From assembly GCA_963556145.1 (NCBI GenBank), contig OY744461.1:1364001-1428000 (forward strand): a DNA stretch of 64,000 nt, in the 5' to 3' direction. A program made the translations under genes and the position numbers. The stretch is from Hygrocybe punicea. Its lineage: Eukaryota > Basidiomycota > Agaricomycetes > Agaricales > Hygrophoraceae. Below are positions 10,797 to 21,664 of the stretch, piece after piece (positions within the stretch are counted from its first letter, which is position 1; each line of letters begins with the position of its first letter). The notes beneath the pieces are model-generated. The model did not search any database, was not told where the DNA came from, and worked only from the letters and a program-made list of their open reading frames with translations.

Positions 10797-12255
10797 ATGT
10801 CTGAACCCGCACAGTCCGACCCTGCACTATCCACTGGTCGACGGACGCGCGACGATGCATTGCAGCTTGGCTCTAGGAAACGACCGTGATTCCCCTTCTC
10901 TTCAGGTACTCCTCAAATTGCTAACTTCAATGAGTAGGACCATTACCGACCCCCTTGTGCACCACGGACGCCATTTCGGTCGAGTCGTCCACACTTTCTG
11001 CAACGTGAATGTTCTTATTACAAACGGCTTGACTCGCATGGGTGAATCGGAGCCTGTGGACATCGAGTCTTTAACGCAGAAGTAAGCACATATTATTATC
11101 ACGTTGTAACCCCATGGTGCAATTTTGGGGCTTCTGCAGGGAACGTCGCGAACATCGAGTGTTCGAGGATCTGCTCAGGGTGTGTCCTGATCTTGAGAAA
11201 CGACTTCTGGAATCCTTCGAAGAAGAGATCGAGCTCTTGTCTGGCCTAGTGAGTCGTTCAATGTATTTTTACTTCTTCCTTGTACATCTCTTCATTCAGC
11301 TAGGAAAAGGCGTCAGCAGGGCCCGTGCCAATGACACAAAAGGCATGAAGTCCGCCATCATTGACTGGATTACGCTTCCCGGGCCGACTCTTGAACCTCC
11401 TCTCAGTCATAAGATAAAGACAACACATGGATTTCATCATGAGAAGACCGGTGCGCTCCTTTGTCCTGCAGGAGTAGATTGGTCTTTGCCCCAGTATGTC
11501 ATGTTTTCCTTCCTTTTATTATAAATTAAAAGAAATCCCTACATCTTGTACAGTATTAAAGAGAAGCTTCGTAGCGGCGAGATGCACGTCCGTGGTGATC
11601 AGTGGCCCATCTTCCTTTACGCAGACCTCGCCTATGATCCAGAGGACCCTTGGAACGGTTTAATGAGAAGTCAGCTTTTAGTCACGGTTCGTAATATCTC
11701 ATGAAACCCCTTCGTCCTATTTGAAGATACATAGGGATTCAAACACGTCTTCACGTCGCCGAGCTCGGTCGATGACGAGGAACCGAAAGCGACGCGGTCG
11801 GGAAATGCCCGAATTCATGGTATGACGTGTGTGACAAAAGCATCCTTGGTTTACATCGCTACTCAGGTTCGTACTGCTGTCAGATGTTAGAAACGATTAC
11901 TTCTCATAATTATTCAGGTCCGCTTTGCTCTAAGTTCCACAAGCACTTTCTCTCGCACCGATACGGTCACGGATTCCGAGACGTTCTACAACAGTCTCTT
12001 AGATCTCCTTGAGGATGTCGAGGAGAAGGAAGAAGTCGAGGAACTCCTCACCTGGTGGAACCGGTAAGTCATTCACCGTTTGTAAATGATGCTTCTCACT
12101 GTTAATCTTTATGTAGCAAAATCTTCCCACATTCATTCTCGGAAGCTAGAGTACCAGTTGAGGGTAGTGCTTTGTGTCACATCAAGGAGAAGAGGCGCGC
12201 TTACAAGGAAAACCTGGCTTCGGCGTATGAAGCTGGTGAACCCCAGGCATATTAG
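10797..12255 (+). CDS. DUF6698 family protein
   Basis: Multi-exon gene starting MSEPAQSDPALSTGRRTRD. Exons read in order: DPLVHHGRHFGRVVHTFCNV and ITNGLTRMGESEPVD; ERREHRVFEDLLRVCPDL; GVSRARANDTKGMKSAIIDW, then GFHHEKTGALLCPAGVDW; KEKLRSGEMHVRGDQWPIFL, then DPEDPWNGL; AFKHVFTSPSSVDDE, then TRSGNARIHGM; VRFALSSTSTFSRTDT, then FYNSLLDLLEDVEE and LTWWNR. It ends NLASAYEAGEPQAY and TAG (12253-12255). This order matches my recollection of DUF6698 proteins, which are abundant in Agaricomycetes and of unknown function. All introns are short and no disabling change was seen, so it is probably intact. Confidence 0.8.
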
Positions 12256-13070
12256 CTCTACGTGTCATTCGCTTTCTCGTTAATATATTATATTTCCTCG
12301 GTCCCGCTTCCATTTTGCTTGGCATTATCAGACTGTTACACCGGCGACAACCATGACAATTATGATGCGTCTAACAAAATCCATCACTAAGACCATCTGC
12401 TATCATCTTATCAATGCTTGTCGCTTGCTGATCTTTGAGCCTAGTTTGGAAATTGTGATGAAGCTGCTGCTTGTGTGTCATGGTTGACAGAATCAGCACC
12501 CTTGCAGCATCCACAGATTTATGGCTACACTGCTGCGCCGGCACTCATTATGACAAATATGACAAATGTCATCTTTGAGGATCACCCTGCTATAATCTTA
12601 TCAACGGCCATCATCTGCTGATCTTTGAGCCTTGTATTGAAATTATGATATAGCTGCTGCTTTCATGTCATGATTGACAGATTGAGTATTGTTGCGGCAC
12701 ACATAGATTCATGGCTACTGCTGAACCGTTGTATATCATGCTGAGATTGTTTCAGCTGGGAAGTCAAGATGATACAGGTTCAACACTTGTAGCATTAAGG
12801 TGGTCATGACACTAGGGCTGCATTTCTGATATATCTGATGTTATTGATCTTCGCAGCCATGAATTATCTTGGATTGGGGGGAAAGACATTGTTGGTGACC
12901 AATGTTACATTTATATCAATATGCTTGATGTGATATATTTTCATCTAGGTAACCATAAATTATCTGGGTTGACCTTGCTGTTATCATTGTGGCACTGGAT
13001 GTTACTTATGATTTATCTGATCAGGTCTTATAAGACTTTCTCATATGGTTTTCAATTTCCTGATGTACAA
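12256..13070. repeat. AT-rich intergenic DNA with imperfect 190-bp duplication
   Basis: The block starting CTGCTATCATCTTATCAATG at about 12397 recurs at about 12587 (CTGCTATAATCTTATCAACG). Both run on through CTGATCTTTGAGCC and an ATTTATGGCTAC-type end. The copies are clearly diverged and non-coding, probably old repeat DNA. Confidence 0.55.
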
Positions 13071-13082
13071 GGTGCAAAAGGT

Positions 13083-13336
13083 GCAAAAGGTCCCAAGAGG
13101 TCCATCTTTTCCAAGAGGTAGCACCTTTTCCAAGAAAGTGACCTGGCTTAGAAAAGGTCAAACTCTTGGAAAAAGAGGTCAAAGGAGAAAAAAAAGGAAG
13201 GGAAAAGGAAAAGAAAAGAAGAGCTTTTGATTCTTTTCCCTTCCTTTTTTTCCTCCTTTTGACCTCTTTTTCCAAGAGTTTGACCTTTTCTAAGCCGGGT
13301 CACTTTCTTGGAAAAGGTGCTTGGGACCTTTTGCTC
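13083..13336. repeat. Foldback (large hairpin)
   Basis: A near-perfect inverted repeat has arms of roughly 100-125 bp. The left arm begins GCAAAAGGTCCCAAG and the right arm ends with its complement. The left arm carries about 25 extra bases. The loop is a purine-rich AAAAGAAAAGAAGAG stretch. The arms are built from AAGGTCAAA and CTCTTGGAAAA modules. ORFs here are artefacts. Confidence 0.8.
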
Positions 13337-13560
13337 CTTGTAAAAGGCAGCCTTTTTCGCGCAACAAATTGTCAAGATTCAAAGAACAATATCAATTATT
13401 AATAATTAATAGATTAAAAATATAATTAATTGATTATATAGTAACTTTACTACAACTATATTTACTAACAACTCATGACATATCAAGTAACTCAGTATTA
13501 ATGAAATTGAAGTGAATGATACACCCCGCTCAAGTAAATGCATGCATGACTTATATATGT
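13337..13560. other. AT-rich spacer, no gene seen
   Basis: Very AT-rich; no supported coding, repeat or RNA feature. Confidence 0.5.
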
Positions 13561-14628
13561 TTTGAGGTCGCGCACGGACCATTTGGTGAAGTTTGGCAAA
13601 ATGGAGCGCCAAACATCGTCACGTTTGCCATTTTCGGTAAGTTTGACTTAGCATTTTCGTGACTGAGGGTACTGACCTTTATAGGACGACGCCAATGCAA
13701 ACGATGATGATGGCAAGCAAGACCAAGAGTGGTGCGGCCCCGGTACATGCGGTACTCTTACGCCCGTGTACTTTTTTATTTTATTTTATTTTATTCGACA
13801 CTAACAAGCAAATTGCAGGTCTATGGCCACCACCACCACCACCACGACAACGACAACGACAACGATAACGACAACGACAACAACGATTGCCACCACGATG
13901 GCCACAACCACGACGGCAACAATCAATGCCATGTCGGATGCGCCAACAAGTTAACAAGCCCCATGGCAAACCAAGACGCGTGCACACGCAAACGAATGGA
14001 GTGGGCGAATCAATGAGATGGAACGAGTGGCAGGGGGTGGTGCATCCACCCCCGCTGCTTCATGGTATGTTTTCCATTAATTTTTTCCATTGATTTTATT
14101 CTTCTCACTGAAGAACGCGCCACCGCGCCACCACCACCATTACCACCACCGGAACACACATTCAACACGTGTGTTTCGCCAGGACAGGCCACGGCACCAC
14201 GGCACCCACCTCACGTTGAGGTGTGCCGGCACCGCGGACGCAACCGAGGCGAAACGCACGCGTCGTACGTGCGCGTTTCGCCACCTTGCGAAGACGCTGG
14301 CCACATCAACTGACGTGCGCCGGTCTCTTGCCAGGTCAGATGGATTGACTGCAGGGCACCTCGCGAAGACACCGGCCACGTCAACTGACGTGCGCGGGTC
14401 TCTCGCGAGGTCAGATGCAGTAAACGCAGGGCAGGGCAGGGCACCCCAATCCCACCTCGCGAAGATGCCGGCCACGTCAATTGACGTGCACGGCTCTCTC
14501 GCGAGGTGGAAGTTGTCCGGTTCAATGCGGACGCATCGAGACACCCAGACGCTGAGGAGGCCCACGTATGGCTGAAGGCCGGTGCAAGGCCCCAGCACCC
14601 AAATTCCACCTTGCAGACAGGCTGGCCA
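13560..14628 (-). mobile_element. GC-rich captured core, inverted relative of the core in 972-2255
   Basis: Landmarks occur in reverse-complement order to the element at 972-2255: a TTTTATTTTATT...CGACACTAACAAGCAA segment (about 13766-13815), a CACCAC/GACAAC simple-repeat tract (13827-13895), GGGGTGGTGCATCCACCCCC (about 14034-14053) followed by TTCATGGTATG, then TTATTCTTC and GAACACACATTCAACACGTG. Ends are not obvious and no clean TIR or target duplication was found. Confidence 0.5.
14280..14515. repeat. Tandem hairpin units with ACGTCAAYTGACGT centre
   Basis: Three units follow one plan: CTCGCGAAGA or a variant, then CCGGCCACGTCAACTGACGT, then TCTCGCGAGGT. Each unit is self-complementary at two levels, an outer CTCGCGA/TCGCGAG and an inner ACGTCAAYTGACGT (about 14303, 14378, 14473). 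Related units occur near 1183, 59115, 59225, 59600, 61616, 62317 and 62680. Confidence 0.75.
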
Positions 14629-14880
14629 CACAGGGTGCACAGTACCATACTGAAGTATGTTGAATTTATTGGGAGGGTATACTACATATTGTTATCATAT
14701 TGTTGCACCAGTATTCAACAATCATGACACATTACCGGTGTTGATTGACAATTTTACAGTACTTCTTCAATAACAGGACATTTACTGAAATTATTGAAGA
14801 TTCAAATTTATACTGTACACAATTTATTTTGAAACTGAAAGTATTCATTCAGAAGTATTTAAATAACCTGTAAAAAAAGG
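14629..14880. mobile_element. One-ended fragment of CACAGGGTGCAC foldback family
   Basis: It starts CACAGGGTGCACAGTACCAT and runs through GAAGTATGTTGAAT, closely matching the left half of the complete foldback at 38136-38508. The matching right terminus is not visible, so this copy looks truncated. Confidence 0.6.
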
Positions 14881-15245
14881 CTAACAAACCACAAAAGATA
14901 TGGAAAAGCTTTCAAGAGATTCTTCTTTTCCAAAGACAAAACAACTTTTTCAAGAAATGGACCTGGCTTAAAAAAGCTCTTTGTCTTGGGACAAGAGGTA
15001 TCCTTTTTCAAAGTAATTCACTTTTGAAAAAGATGGGAAAAGTAGAAAAAAAGAAGAAAAAGCATCAAAGGTCAAAAGTGATCCAAGGTCATAAGGTCAA
15101 AAGTGGTAAGACAAGTAAAGTGATTAATTGTAAAGGACCAACAAGTAAGCAAAGTGCTAAAGGAGTCAAAGTAATCCAAGTTTGAAAAGGTGGGAAAAAG
15201 TCGAAAAGGGTGAAAAGGTGTGCAGCACCCATTGCACCCTGGCCT
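14881..15245. other. Purine-rich AAAAG/GGTCAAA low-complexity DNA
   Basis: Rich in AAGAAAAAG and GGTCAAAAG motifs related to those of the foldback at 13083-13336. It ends in GCACCCATTGCACCC before the MITE target site. ORFs on the minus strand are low-complexity artefacts. Confidence 0.5.
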
Positions 15246-15253
15246 GATGGGGG

Positions 15254-15573
15254 TAGGCAAATGCAGGGGTAATCCCAAGATACATCTGTCTGTATCTGTA
15301 CTCATACTCCCCACAGATATGGATACAATATCCGCGGATTTTACCCACGGATTCCTGATCAAAATGAGCCTGAGATCACCCAAAATGGTCAAGAATTGAC
15401 TGAGATAGAGTCCAATCAATGTTTAATCTCTATCTCAGTCAATTCTTGACCGTTTCAGATGATCTTAGGCTCATTTTGAAGCCCACGAATATGAGAATCT
15501 GTATCCGTACTCGTACTCTTAAGAGTACGGATACCTGCAGATCAGGGATTACCCTTATCCCTGCATTTGCCTA
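15254..15573. mobile_element. hAT MITE, 320 bp
   Basis: Inverted ends start TAGGCAAATGCAGGGGTAAT (left) and TAGGCAAATGCAGGGATAAG (complement of right end). The 8-bp duplication GATGGGGG is perfect at 15246-15253 and 15574-15581. The centre is a large palindrome with CAAGAATTGACTGAGATA at 15390-15407 and its complement nearby. That palindrome is shared with the MITE at 21351-21656. No coding capacity. Confidence 0.88.
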
Positions 15574-15581
15574 GATGGGGG

Positions 15582-15927
15582 GACCTTATAGAAGAAGTCA
15601 GCTCATCTTCATCTGCCATATGTGTGCCTTGCTTCTACAATCTATTTCTCTGGTTCCTCAATGAGTCGGTCCCCACAAGGACCACAAGTGTATCATTTTG
15701 GAGCCCACTGTAAGGGGCCCCAAGTCATCTCAGCTTTTTGGTTATCCCTTTTCCAGTGCTTATCAGCAGCTTACATCAGGAAAATTACAAGCCCTTTTTT
15801 TGCACCTTGGAGGCTCTTGACCTTTTTTGAAACCTCTTGAACTTTTTTCTGAGGTTTTTTTCATCTTTTTTAACAACTTCTGCTACCTTATGGCACTTTG
15901 AGTCACTTGGAAATATTTACTACATAA
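15582..15927. other. Non-coding spacer before the Helitron frame
   Basis: No gene seen. It is T-rich at 15800-15880. In the helicase frame a TAA lies at 15925-15927, so the coding frame can only begin after it. Confidence 0.4.
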
Positions 15928-18219
15928 TATCCCTTTGCATTTAATGGTGACGACTTCAACAACAATATTGATGAAGACAATAATGACACAGAAATACTCC
16001 TGAAACTTGGTCAAAAAGTACAAAAAAGGAAAGATCAAATGCTGATAGCTGAAAGAACTTTGAAAAGGTCAGGGTGGCTCGATGATTGTATTGATGGTAC
16101 CCCAGATATAGGACCATTGATACCTATAGAACCACCTGTAGTACAATCAGCAAAATTGTGGAGAACTGCAGTCCTTGCAAAGAAAAAGGAAATCATCGAT
16201 GACAGAAATAAAAATTTACCAACAAACACAGCAACCATAAATAAATTGGGAAATTTTCAATATAATGATGTCAAGATAGTGGATGCAGCATACATCAACC
16301 ATTTGTTTATTCCTGCAAACAGAGCTGATCGTCATCTTATTGATGTAACTATCAAGGATTACAAGTTGAACACTGACCAAAAGAGAGCATTTCATATCAT
16401 TGCCAATCACTCTACCTTGATTAACAGTTCTGATAAGCTACACATGTATCTTGGTGGGATGGCAGGCACAGGGAAATCACAAGTCATCAAAGCATTGACT
16501 AGTTTCTTTGGTAAACACAACGAAAATCATTGGTTTGTGGTTCTTGCACCAACTGGTGGTGCTGCTGCCCTTGTCAATGGATCTACATATCACTCAATTC
16601 TGGGAATTAATCATGGGGGTTCATCTCGTTCCCTTGCACAAGTCTGTGCCAATCTTGATGGTGTGGATTACATTTTCATTGATGAGGTGTCAATGTTATC
16701 TTGCAGAGATATGTACAAAATCAGTGCTCAGTGTGCAAAAGCACGTGGTGTTTATGATGAACCCTTTGGTGGCATTAATATGATATTTGCAGGAGATTTT
16801 GGCCAACCTCCACCAGCTATGAGTGGTGCTCCTTTGTACTCTGGAACCATTGGTGTCCAAATCAATTCCAGTCAAACTATAGCAAATCAGGAAGCTGCTA
16901 TAGGCAAAGCTCTTTGGCATCAGATTACAACAGTTGTTATATTACGTAAAAATATAAGACAAACCAATCAGTCAAAAGAAGATGTCCAACTGAGACAGGC
17001 GTTGGAAAACATGAGATACAAAGCATGTACTCAAGAAGATATTGCATTTCTTCATACTCGCATCGCAGGAAAAGGTCCAAATGATCCAAAATTAGCCCAA
17101 AAGAAATTCAGGAATGTATCAGTTGTAACTGCATTGAATGCACAAAAAGACAAAATCAATGAACTTGGTATTCAACGTTTTGCTGCTGAAAATAAAAGAC
17201 CATTAACATCATTCTATTCCATAGACAAATGGAATGATCCTACTAGTTCCAATAGCAAAAGAAAATCTCATCACATGTCAACAATTTTGGATCCTATTCG
17301 ACACACAAAGATATTGGAACCTTCACTCCAAAAGCTACTTTGGAGCCAACCACATGCATCATCCTCTGAGCATATACCAGGAAGATTGGACTTATGTGTA
17401 GGCATGCCAGTGATGCTGAGAAACAATGATGCAACAGAGTGCTGCATTACCAAAGGAGCAGAGGGCATGGTTGTGGGTTGGCAGAGTGCAATAGGTCCAG
17501 AACAACAAACTGTACTGGACACTTTATTTGTCAGATTATTGAATCCTCCAAAAAAAATTAACATAAAAGGACTTCCTGAAAATGTTGTGCCGATTACAAA
17601 ACATGTCACTTCCACCATGTGCTCATTACCCAATGATGATGTGATATCTTTGTCAAGAGAACAAGTGTTGGTACTACCTAATTTTGCAATGACTGATTAT
17701 GCATGTCAAGGACGTACTCGTCCTAACAATGTGGTCGACCTCAGTAGTTGTAGAAACCACCAATCCTACTATACTTGCTTATCAAGAAGTGCATCTGCAG
17801 CAGGAACTATCATCATGCAAGGCTTTGATCCTAAAGTAATTACAGGTGGTGCTTCTGGATATCTCAGGCAAGAATTCAGGGAATTAGAACTGCTTGATGA
17901 GATTACCAAACTGAAATATCAAGGACTCTTACCAGACCATGTCAAGGGAGATCAGCGAAATTCTATCATTGATCAATTTAGAAAATGGAAAGGAAAGTCA
18001 TATATTCCAAAAAACATTCATCATGCTATTGCATGGAAAGCCACGGAGCAACTAAATCAATACACAACACAGCCCTCTCCATGGCAATTAATTAAACATA
18101 TGAACAAAAATCAAAAGGCAGATTACAGAAACCTCAACTTTGTTCCTGCAAAAGGAACTGTTCCAATCACTGTCACTCATAAAAATTCCACAGCCAATGT
18201 ATTGCAAAATAAAAAATGA
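15928..18219 (+). pseudogene. Helitron PIF1-type helicase half
   Basis: In Helitrons a Rep nuclease and a PIF1-like 5'-3' helicase form one protein for rolling-circle transposition. This frame holds only the helicase. It shows GGMAGTGKSQVIKAL (Walker A, about 16456), YIFIDEVSMLS (Walker B, about 16670), MIFAGDFGQPPP (about 16783) and MTDYACQGRTRP (about 17690) followed by YYTCLSRSASA. Coding-like sequence begins in frame right after the TAA at 15925, before the first ATG at 16039, and no Rep domain precedes it, so the gene is truncated at the 5' side. It ends at TGA 18217-18219, but the same frame continues as the protease domain. The matching Rep region is found on the minus strand at 41390-45959. 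Confidence 0.85.
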
Positions 18220-19095
18220 AAATTACAACAAGTTGTAAGTTCATCTTTCATTGTGAAAAAAAGACGAAAAACAAGTACTATTGAATTAAATGAACCAAAA
18301 GGGTTTATATGGGATGCGCAAGATTGGAGCTGTGCTTACGATTCACTCTTTACAATACTACTAGCAATATGGAATGAAGATCCATCAAGTTGGAAAAAAA
18401 GATTCAATAGCATCAATGAAATATTAAAGATTTTGAGCTTAGGATTCAAACGATCCAAGAATCACACAACAGATTTAGAAACAGTTAGAAATACAATCAG
18501 ACATTTATTGCATCAAGATAAACCCGAAATATTTCCTTATGGTCAAGTTGGCATTGCCATAAGTGATTTGGCCCATTATATAATGAAAGCAAATGAACCA
18601 ATGACTTCAACTTGTCTTAAATGTATGAATTGTGAAAACATAACCATTCGGGAAAATGATAGATGTGATGCCATCTTTCATTGTTCATATTCATTTTCTG
18701 GAACAATCTCAGCATGTCTTGCTCAAATCATAGTTAATAGACAACGGCACAAATGTCAATTGTGTTTGGGAGAGATTACTAAATTTATTGCATTTAACAA
18801 AATTCCACCTCTAATCATGTTTACAGTTGACTCTATTGAGAATTTAATAGTTAGTCAAGTTATAAACTTGTCAATTGATGACATATCCACTGCTTTCACA
18901 TTGAGAGGAATTGTGTACTATGGTAATGCACATTTTACTGCCCGCATATTCATCAACAGTATGGTATGGTTTCATGATGGTATATCAACCAGATCAATTT
19001 GTATTAATGAAGGTGATATAGATGACTTTTCAAATATTAAGTTATTGTCATGTAATGGTAATAATGCTGTACTGTTTATATATGCTCAATCTTAA
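18220..19095 (+). pseudogene. Helitron C-terminal USP-like cysteine protease domain
   Basis: This frame directly continues the helicase frame across a single TGA, so it is most likely the C-terminus of the same protein. After a basic linker (VKKRRKTSTIELN) comes WDAQDWSCAYDSLFTILLAI, a Cys box like that of ubiquitin-specific peptidases. A C-x2-C pair (CLKCMNC) and a later C-x2-C (CQLC) form a possible zinc finger. A His box follows (YYGNAHFTARIF). It ends VLFIYAQS and TAA at 19093-19095. Papain-like or USP/OTU proteases are known in some Helitron and Helentron lineages (family knowledge). The substrate is unknown. Apart from the TGA, the domain looks intact. Confidence 0.7.
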
Positions 19096-19132
19096 CATTT
19101 GTTCTTTTGCTAAAAAGAGGGACAAGTAACAT

Positions 19133-19164
19133 GCCATGCAAAGCAATGGCCCACACCCCACTAG
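19133..19164 (+). other. Helitron 3' terminus: hairpin plus CTAG
   Basis: A 5-bp stem hairpin GCCAT...ATGGC (19133-19150) is followed by 10 bases and CTAG (19161-19164), then host T. This is the classic Helitron CTRR end with subterminal hairpin. The same end, with a G-T wobble in the stem, is found inverted at 35376. Confidence 0.85.
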
Positions 19165-19304
19165 TCTTCAGTGTGAATACTACTTTTAGATAACCTTATT
19201 GTTTACAACCTTTTCAGACTTATGATAACAACACAAATAATTTCAATATTTAAGTGGATATCACAATATTCTTTGATGGCAAAAATCCTCATCTGTCTCC
19301 TGTG

Positions 19305-20310
19305 AAACATAACGAAGAACATACCACAGTAATAAAGTAGTCTGTGAAGTGATGAATATGAGAGAGGAAATCACATACCAGTTAAGACAATAACACTCCA
19401 GAATCTCTGGTTATTGCCTGGTACAATAACCAAGGATCCTGTAGTGTCACCAAAGGTGGTAGTAGTAGTTGTGAGGTAAGAAGAAAATAACCATGTTTGA
19501 TGGTCTTGTACTTATTTGTTCATGTGACTTAACGTGTTTGTTGATCACATGTCACAAAGTGTGATGTCACGTTGGGCCGTCCAAACGTTACATCACACTT
19601 GTGACATGTCGCGTCTCATCAATCATGTGACCTGTCGCGTTGCATTAATCATGTGACACGTGAGTGGTAATAATCATCATATTCCGAGGGCAGGAATCCT
19701 GCCCTCGTCTCACTATGTATAATAGGTACAAAATACAATAATAATGATATAACGAGGGCAGGGTGATTGCAGGGAATCACCCTGCCCTCATCATATCGTT
19801 ATTATTATTTTTCTTTTGTACCTATTATACATAGTGAGACGAGGGCAAGGTGATTCCCCTGCCCTCGTCGTATCATTATTTTTTTTATTTTGTACCTACT
19901 ATATATAGTGAGATGAGGGCAGGATGCCCTCGGAATATGACTCGCATGTCACATGATTATTGAGACGCGACATGTGACAAATGTGATGTAACGTTTGGAC
20001 GGCCCAATGTGACATCACACTTTGTGACATGTGATCAACAAACACGTTAAGTCACATGAACAAATAAGTACAAGCCCATCAAACACGGTTGAGATTTTCT
20101 CCTTACCTCACAACCACCACTACCACTTTTGATGACACTACAGGATCCTTGGTTATTGTACCGGGCAACAACCAGAGATTCTGTAGTGTCATAGTCTTAA
20201 CTGGTAGGTGATTTCCTCAGGCTTTGTTGCTGACGTCTGTTCACTTCACAGGACTACTTGATTATTGTGGTATGTTCTTCTTTTTCACTGTCAGGTATCT
20301 TCTTTGGTAT
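19305..20310. mobile_element. Large foldback element inserted in the M+W repeat
   Basis: Inverted arms begin with GAAGAACATACCACAGTAAT near 19314 and its counterpart near 20281, and extend inward to about 19700 and 19935. They share ACATCACACT, GTGACATGTGATCAACAAA and similar blocks. Within each arm lies a short module bounded by CACTACAG-type ends (about 19395-19446 and 20146-20198). The centre has nested GAGGGCAGG/CCTGCCCTC hairpins. The copy at 57530-57550 lacks the insert: CTGTCTCCTGTG is directly followed by TTTGCATGCAGATGAG. Confidence 0.75.
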
Positions 20311-21350
20311 GTTTGCATCCAGATGAGTGATTAATTTGTATTACCCCATTACTGACAGTATCTTTTGTTGAAGTTATCTGTTCAACTTGAATGAACATTG
20401 TGGCATCTCTGCATGCCAACTGTTGGTGTCTGGTCCTCAGAAATGAGTGCTTGTCACTGTACAGGTCTTCAGGAATGAAAGGGCGGGTGAATCCCCCTGA
20501 TTTCCTTGCCGGGCAACCTACTTGTAGTGGGCCTGGTGGCATCATTGAAAGTTGACTAGGTAAGTCTCACTATTACTTTTAAGCCTCCCTTTAGTGCCAT
20601 TGAGACTAGGTAATATTGTTAGTTTAGTTGATTTCAGTATCCATTTTTGGTTATTTGTTCGCAAAATTTTTGTTAGTATTTTCTTTGTCAGTCAGTCTTG
20701 ATCAAGAAGGAGAAGAGCTCCTCCTTTGAGATCAAGACTGAATAGCGTTGGTGTCTTGCTTATCCTTTCAGAGGCATTTGTGACACAGTAGCAGTACTTG
20801 TTGTAATGTTAAGCTGTTAATGTCTGAGAAGGAATTTATTGCATTTTATCGGTGTAAACCCTAACCCTATGTCACAAGGTCAGCCGTATCATGGCTGGCC
20901 ATTATATCTCTGGCACTGGTCAATCCATGACCCACAACCAGCCAGAGACCCATTAGGAACAGCCAACCAATGTGCCATGACCAGCCAATGTATTCTGAGT
21001 GTTGGCCAATGCATATCATGTTGACAGCTGATGTAATTAGAGCTGTGGCCATCCCAATGTAGCTGGAGCTTTGGCCAACCCAGGTGCTATGGCCATGTCA
21101 TATAACCAAAGCTTTCGCCAACCCATGTTCCATGGCTACACCCAGTACAGTCAGCCAATCCATGTCTCATGGCCAGCCAATAAACGCACAGAGGTCAGCC
21201 AATCCATGTTCCATGTCCAGCCGAAATACCCAGACCATCAGCCAATCCATAGCCTAAATACCCAGACCTGTTGGCCAATCCATCTCCCATGGCCAGCCAA
21301 AATACCCAGACCATTTGGCCAACCCATGTTCCATGGCCAAGTGAAATACC

Positions 21351-21656
21351 TAGTGAATGACATGGGTTTATCGCGGATACACGCTGCCAACCCATACCCG
21401 CACCCACGTCGACCCGTACCCGTAATCCGCCGGGTTTTAGCTTCAAAACAAGCCCGGAATCATCCAAAACGGACAAGAATTGACTGAGATATGGTCAAAT
21501 CATTGTTTTGAGCATATCTCTCTCAGTTCTTAACCGTTTTGGATGATCCCGGGCTCGTTTGGAAGCTGGCGGGTACGGGAATCTTAACCCGTACCCGTAC
21601 CCGCATTACCCACGGGTCCTAACTTGTGCGGGTTCAAAAACCCGTGTCATTCACTA
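21351..21656. mobile_element. hAT MITE, 306 bp
   Basis: Inverted ends are TAGTGAATGACATGGGTTT and the complement of the right end, TAGTGAATGACACGGGTTTT. The perfect 8-bp duplication GAAATACC lies at 21343-21350 and 21657-21664. The target was a minisatellite monomer. Subterminal (ACCCGT)n runs occur, and the central palindrome contains CAAGAATTGACTGAGATA (21474-21491). Confidence 0.9.
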
Positions 21657-21664
21657 GAAATACC

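Larger units (their letters stand above)
15928..19164 (+). mobile_element. Helitron 1, 3' half
   Basis: It comprises the helicase and protease coding region and the 3' terminus. The 5' end is missing. The insertion site is defined by comparison with the uninterrupted relative at 57405-57430: the sequence after CTAG (TCTTCAGTGTGAATACTA) matches TCTTTGGTGTGAATACTA there, and the junction is A|T as expected for Helitrons. Confidence 0.8.

Noticed and set aside
10578..10804. Small ORF with signal-peptide-like start (MPANKNGRFVLLLLAG)
   Set aside because: Lies in the promoter of the DUF6698 gene and overlaps its ATG. One hydrophobic stretch is not enough evidence.
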